Assembly: GCA_024401535.1 (NCBI GenBank)
Contig: JAKSKX010000014.1
Span: forward strand, 1 to 64,000
Direction: 5' to 3'
DNA: 64,000 nt
DNA from: Paludibacteraceae bacterium
GTDB taxonomy: Bacteria; Bacteroidota; Bacteroidia; Bacteroidales; Paludibacteraceae
In this document: piece after piece, positions 60,314 to 64,000 of the stretch
Position numbering within the stretch: the stretch's first letter is position 1
How the letters are laid out: the number at the start of each line of letters is the position of its first letter
Program-made: the position numbers and the translations under genes
Notes under the pieces: model-generated
Database searches by the model: none
What the model saw: the letters and a program-made list of their open reading frames with translations, nothing else
Told to the model about the DNA's origin: nothing

Positions 60314-63300
60314 AATGTCAATAGGTAACAAAAAAGATATAGTCAAATGGTTAGTGGCATGCTTTACGTTTGCCATCTCGACCGTCAGTTCTTTTGCTCA
60401 AGACGACATGGTGCTAACTACAGACGAGGACAAACCTGCCGTTGAAGAGTCAAGACACGACACTTCTAAACTAAGATACCCAATCAAGAGTACTGAAATT
60501 GGAGACTACGAAAACCTAAACAAACGTAGCGCGATTGATGTCAAGGAGGGGGCGGACTACACTTCGGAGGTGGAGTATGACCCTAACACAGGACTCTACA
60601 TTTTCTACCGCAAGATTGGAAACTTGGAGGTGGCAACCCCTTTTGCCCTTAACGCAACCGAATACACAGACTACATGCTTGAGCAGAGCATGTCAAACTA
60701 CTGGCTTGAAAAGAATGCCGAAAATGCTGACAAACGCGACAAACTGTCTCTCAGCAACATAGAGGTCGGCTTGGGTACAGCCGGAGACAAGATTTTCGGT
60801 CCCGGCGGTGTCAAAATAAAGACTCAGGGAACCGTAGAATTGAAGCTTGGAATGAGCTTTCTTAGACGTGAAAACCCAAGTATCTCGGAACGCAACCGCA
60901 AGAGCAAAAACTTTGATTTCGATGCCAAGATTCAGATTTCTGCAAACGGTACAGTCGGAGACCGAATCAAGTTCAACTTGAACTATAACACTGAATCCAC
61001 ATTCGATGCAGACAAGGAACTTGTAAAATTGGGCTACGAAGGCAAGGAAGACGACATAATCAAGAAGATTGAGGTAGGACATGTTTCTCTTCCTCTTTCC
61101 TCTACACTAATTCCGGGAAGCACATCCTTGTTCGGAATCATGACTCAGCTCCAGTATGGAAAGCTGAAAGTTTCCGCTGTTGTGTCAAAGCAGGAAAGCG
61201 AATCAAAGACAATAAGTACGAAGAATGGAAGTCAGACAACCGAATACATGATTTCCGCTCTCGACTATGATGAAAACCGACATTTCTTCATCGACGAGTT
61301 CTTCTACCACAACTACGACAAGTGGATGACAACTGCTCCGAACATCAATTCCGGAGTTGTAATCAAGAAAATAGAGGTCTGGGTAACAAACAAGAGCAAA
61401 AACTCTAACAGCCTTAACACGACAACACGAAACATTTTGGCGTTCAAGGACTTGGCCCAGAGCAAGAATCCTTTGTCAGGCACATATTTCAATGACGAGA
61501 AATCATTCCCGACAAACAAGAACGGAAACATGTACTCGGCATTGACTTCGAAAAGCAACGAGTTCCTTCGCGAGCCTTCTTCTGTTGACAATGTTATTGA
61601 AAAACTTGTCGAGGGCAACTTCGAATACCCTCTTGAAAACGGAAGCGACTACGAAGCCATTGTGAATGCACGAATGCTTTCTACAAACGAATATACATTG
61701 AACGAGGAGTTGGGATACATCTCCTTAAGAGCATCCGTTGACGATGACGAGGCATTGGCCGTAGCCTATGAATATACGTATAACGGACAGACTTTCAAGG
61801 TCGGAGAGCTAACAACAGACAACATCAACAAGAAGATAGCTACAGATTCCACTTCTGCCAGAAGCTCATCGTTGTTCGTGAAGTTGATCAAGGCAACATC
61901 AAACAATCCATCAAACGAGCATTTGTGGAAGCTGATGATGAAAAACGTCTATAACATAGGCGGCTACAACATCCAGGAGGACAAATTCAAGCTAGACATT
62001 CGATACAACTATCACGGAGACTCGACTTCATACTACAGAACCGACCTTCCTGCAGAAACTGGACTAGAGAACAAGCCTTTAATCCAGACATTGGGAATGG
62101 ACAGACTTAACAGCAGGCATCGTGCCGCCAAGGACGGAAAGTTCGATTTCTTGGAGGGACTTACTGTTCTTGCAGCTCAAGGTCGCGTCATACTTCCTTT
62201 GGTTGAGCCGTTCGGTTCCGGTTTGGAGAGAAGAATTCTGAACAAGGAAATCGCAAAGAAGTACACGTTCCCAGAACTTTACTCTTTGACAAAAACAGGA
62301 GCAGAAGAATTTGCGGAGAAGAACAAGTTCTATTTGAACGGAGAGTACAAATCCACTTCCGGAAGCGAAATCAGACTTAACGCAACACAAATTCCAAGAG
62401 GAAGCGTAAGGGTTACAGCCGGAGGACGCCAGCTTCAGGAAAATGTAGGCTATACAGTTGACTACAGCATGGGTATAGTCAGAATCCTTGACGAGAGCGT
62501 TTTGGCAAGCAACCAGCAGGTCAATGTAACTCTAGAGAGCAAGTCGATGTTCTCAACCCAACAGAAGAGTTTGGTAGGAACAAACCTAGAATATGCCTTC
62601 AACGACCACTTCTCTTTGGGTGCAACAATAATGCATCTTTCAGAGAAGCCGCTAACCGACAAGGTTGCCAACGGATACGAGCCTATTTCCAACACCATTT
62701 GGGGATTGAACGGTTCGTTCTCTACACAAAGCAACTGGTTGACTAAGATAACAAACGCAATACCAGGCATTAATGCCACTGCTCCTTCCCAATTCACTTT
62801 GAGCGGAGAGTTCGCACAGCTTTCTCCAGGCCACGGTTCAGGAATTGAGGACAAAACAGGAGAAAGCGCATCATACATTGATGACTTCGAAGGTTCCGAA
62901 AGCAAAATCAGCTTGATGGCGGCTACGTCATGGACTCTTGCTTCCGTTCCAACCAGAAAATACATGACACTGCAAACCCAACTAGGCGGTTTGAACCTTA
63001 TTCGCCCAAGGGACGCTTTCTGGGATCCAATTGACTCACTTGGAAGTATCAGATCCGGATTGCAGCGCGCTCACTTTGCATGGTACCATATAGACAATAT
63101 TTTCCAGAAGAAAAACGAAAATACATTAAAATCGATTTCTGCCGACGAAAAATCCAACCATTTCGTTCGTGAAATCAAGGAAACCGAGATTTTCCAGCAC
63201 AGAGACTTGGCCTGGGGTGAAACTACAACCCTTAATACCTTCAACCTTGCCTACTATCCAAGAGAAAGAGGTATGTATAACCTTGATGTTACACAGATTG

Positions 63301-64000
63301 ACCCGGAGACTGGACTTTTGCTACGCCCTGAAAATCGTTGGGGAGGTATCATGAGAAGACTTGACCAGACCGACTTCGAAAAAAGCAACATCGAATATCT
63401 GCAGTTCTGGTTGATGGACCCTTGGGCTGAAGCTGACAGCCTTGGCATAAACAAGAACTCGTATGGTAAGCTTGTATTCAACTTGGGTGAAATTTCTGAG
63501 GACATTTTGAAGGATGGACGACTTCAGCACGAGGACGGACTTCCAACAAGCAGCAACCAGCTGGTATGCGACGACTTGATTTGGGGTAGAACTCCACGCA
63601 AGACAAACTATAGCGCATTTGACAACAGCGAGCTTGCAAACCAAGACTACGGTCTAAACGGACTTAACGACAAGCAGGAAAAGACATATATGGCTTCGTT
63701 CGGACGCTTCTATCAGTACATGGACTCGTTAGCGAAAGCAAACAACATCAAGTCCGAATACATGAACAGAGTTCTTTCCGACCCTGCCGGTGATGACTTC
63801 CACCACTACCGCGGAGACGACTGGGATAGCGAGAGAATGGGTGTGCTTGGCCGATATAAGTTCTATAATGGAATGGAGGGAAACTCTACTGCCGACAACA
63901 ACAGCAAATACAGTTCCACTTCATCGACTTACCCTAATACCGAGGACTTGAACGGAGACAATAATGTCAACACAAAGGAAATGTACTACGAGTACGTTGT
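60314..64000 (+). CDS. sprA: SprA, type IX secretion translocon protein (5' part, runs off the window)
   Basis: 1229 codons are visible, open to the end of the window; full SprA is ~2350-2500 residues. The signal peptide (~1-28) ends SSFAQ. Conserved stretches near the N-terminus are LEVATPFALNATEYTDYML, LGTAGDKIFGPGGVKIKTQG and VEVGHVSLPLSSTLI-like IEVGHVSLPLSSTLIPG, typical of SprA (Porphyromonas Sov). SprA forms a very large single-chain outer-membrane barrel through which type IX cargo passes; it was first found in gliding motility, but non-gliding Bacteroidales also keep it for secretion. Likely cargo in this window is the GH16 enzyme and perhaps the giant repeat protein. Confidence 0.95.

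Overview
The window is a bacterial chromosome segment from a member of the Bacteroidota, most likely a Prevotella-like Bacteroidales. Evidence: the spaced promoter pair TTTG-N19/20-TAnnTTTG recurs before protein and tRNA genes; recognisable Shine-Dalgarno sequences are scarce; and the gene content is typical of the group (SprA of the type IX secretion system, LL-diaminopimelate aminotransferase, PCMD and calycin-like surface proteins, a SUMF1-like secreted protein, many Cys-lipoproteins). No ribosomal RNA, CRISPR array, integrase, transposase or prophage was found.

Layout. 1-0.9 kb: 3' end of pheT, then yebC. 1-8.7 kb (minus): one operon for a PCMD lipoprotein, an outer-membrane barrel and a 1838-residue repeat protein. 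8.8-13.3 kb (minus): purC, two glycosyltransferases and an orphan glycan-binding lipoprotein. 13.4-17.1 kb: accessory stretch with an unknown lipoprotein, a zinc-finger/Toprim-like protein, a tiny membrane peptide and a 1.4-kb repeat-rich intergenic region full of palindromes. 17.1-24.9 kb (plus): parC, a TonB-domain protein, radA, trmB and dnaG in tight succession. 25-33.7 kb (plus): a DprA-like protein, a membrane/beta-propeller pair, a DEAD-box helicase and a 4-alpha-glucanotransferase. 33.7-42.3 kb (minus): two small lipoproteins, a SUMF1-like protein, phosphohexomutase, tRNA-His, a DUF4268 protein, a radical-SAM/Cys-motif pair and a TonB-dependent receptor. 42.4-50 kb: ung, dapF-dapL, tex, gyrB. 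50.5-51 kb: tRNA-Asp, tRNA-Thr, tRNA-Arg. 51-56 kb: a RiPP-tailoring-like cluster (J-like membrane protein, HPr-kinase-like protein, S26/nucleotidyltransferase fusion, PqqD-like protein, ABC exporter). 56-64 kb: a hydrolase, a phosphatase, a small protein, a GH16 glucanase, ruvA and the first half of sprA.

The most unusual signals are: (1) two homologous intergenic transcription units at 24.94-25.12 kb (plus) and 45.53-45.69 kb (minus), each with a textbook sigma-54 promoter, a shared block of about 35 nt and its own intrinsic terminator, but no conserved reading frame, which look like a paralogous pair of sigma-54-dependent small RNAs; (2) the 51-56 kb kinase/nucleotidyltransferase/PqqD/exporter cluster with no visible precursor peptide; (3) a radical-SAM enzyme 4 bp upstream of a Cys-motif protein that carries an internal lipobox-like segment; and (4) the palindromic repeat array at 16.1-16.6 kb.

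All calls come from reading the sequence and recalling protein families. No database or folding program was run.
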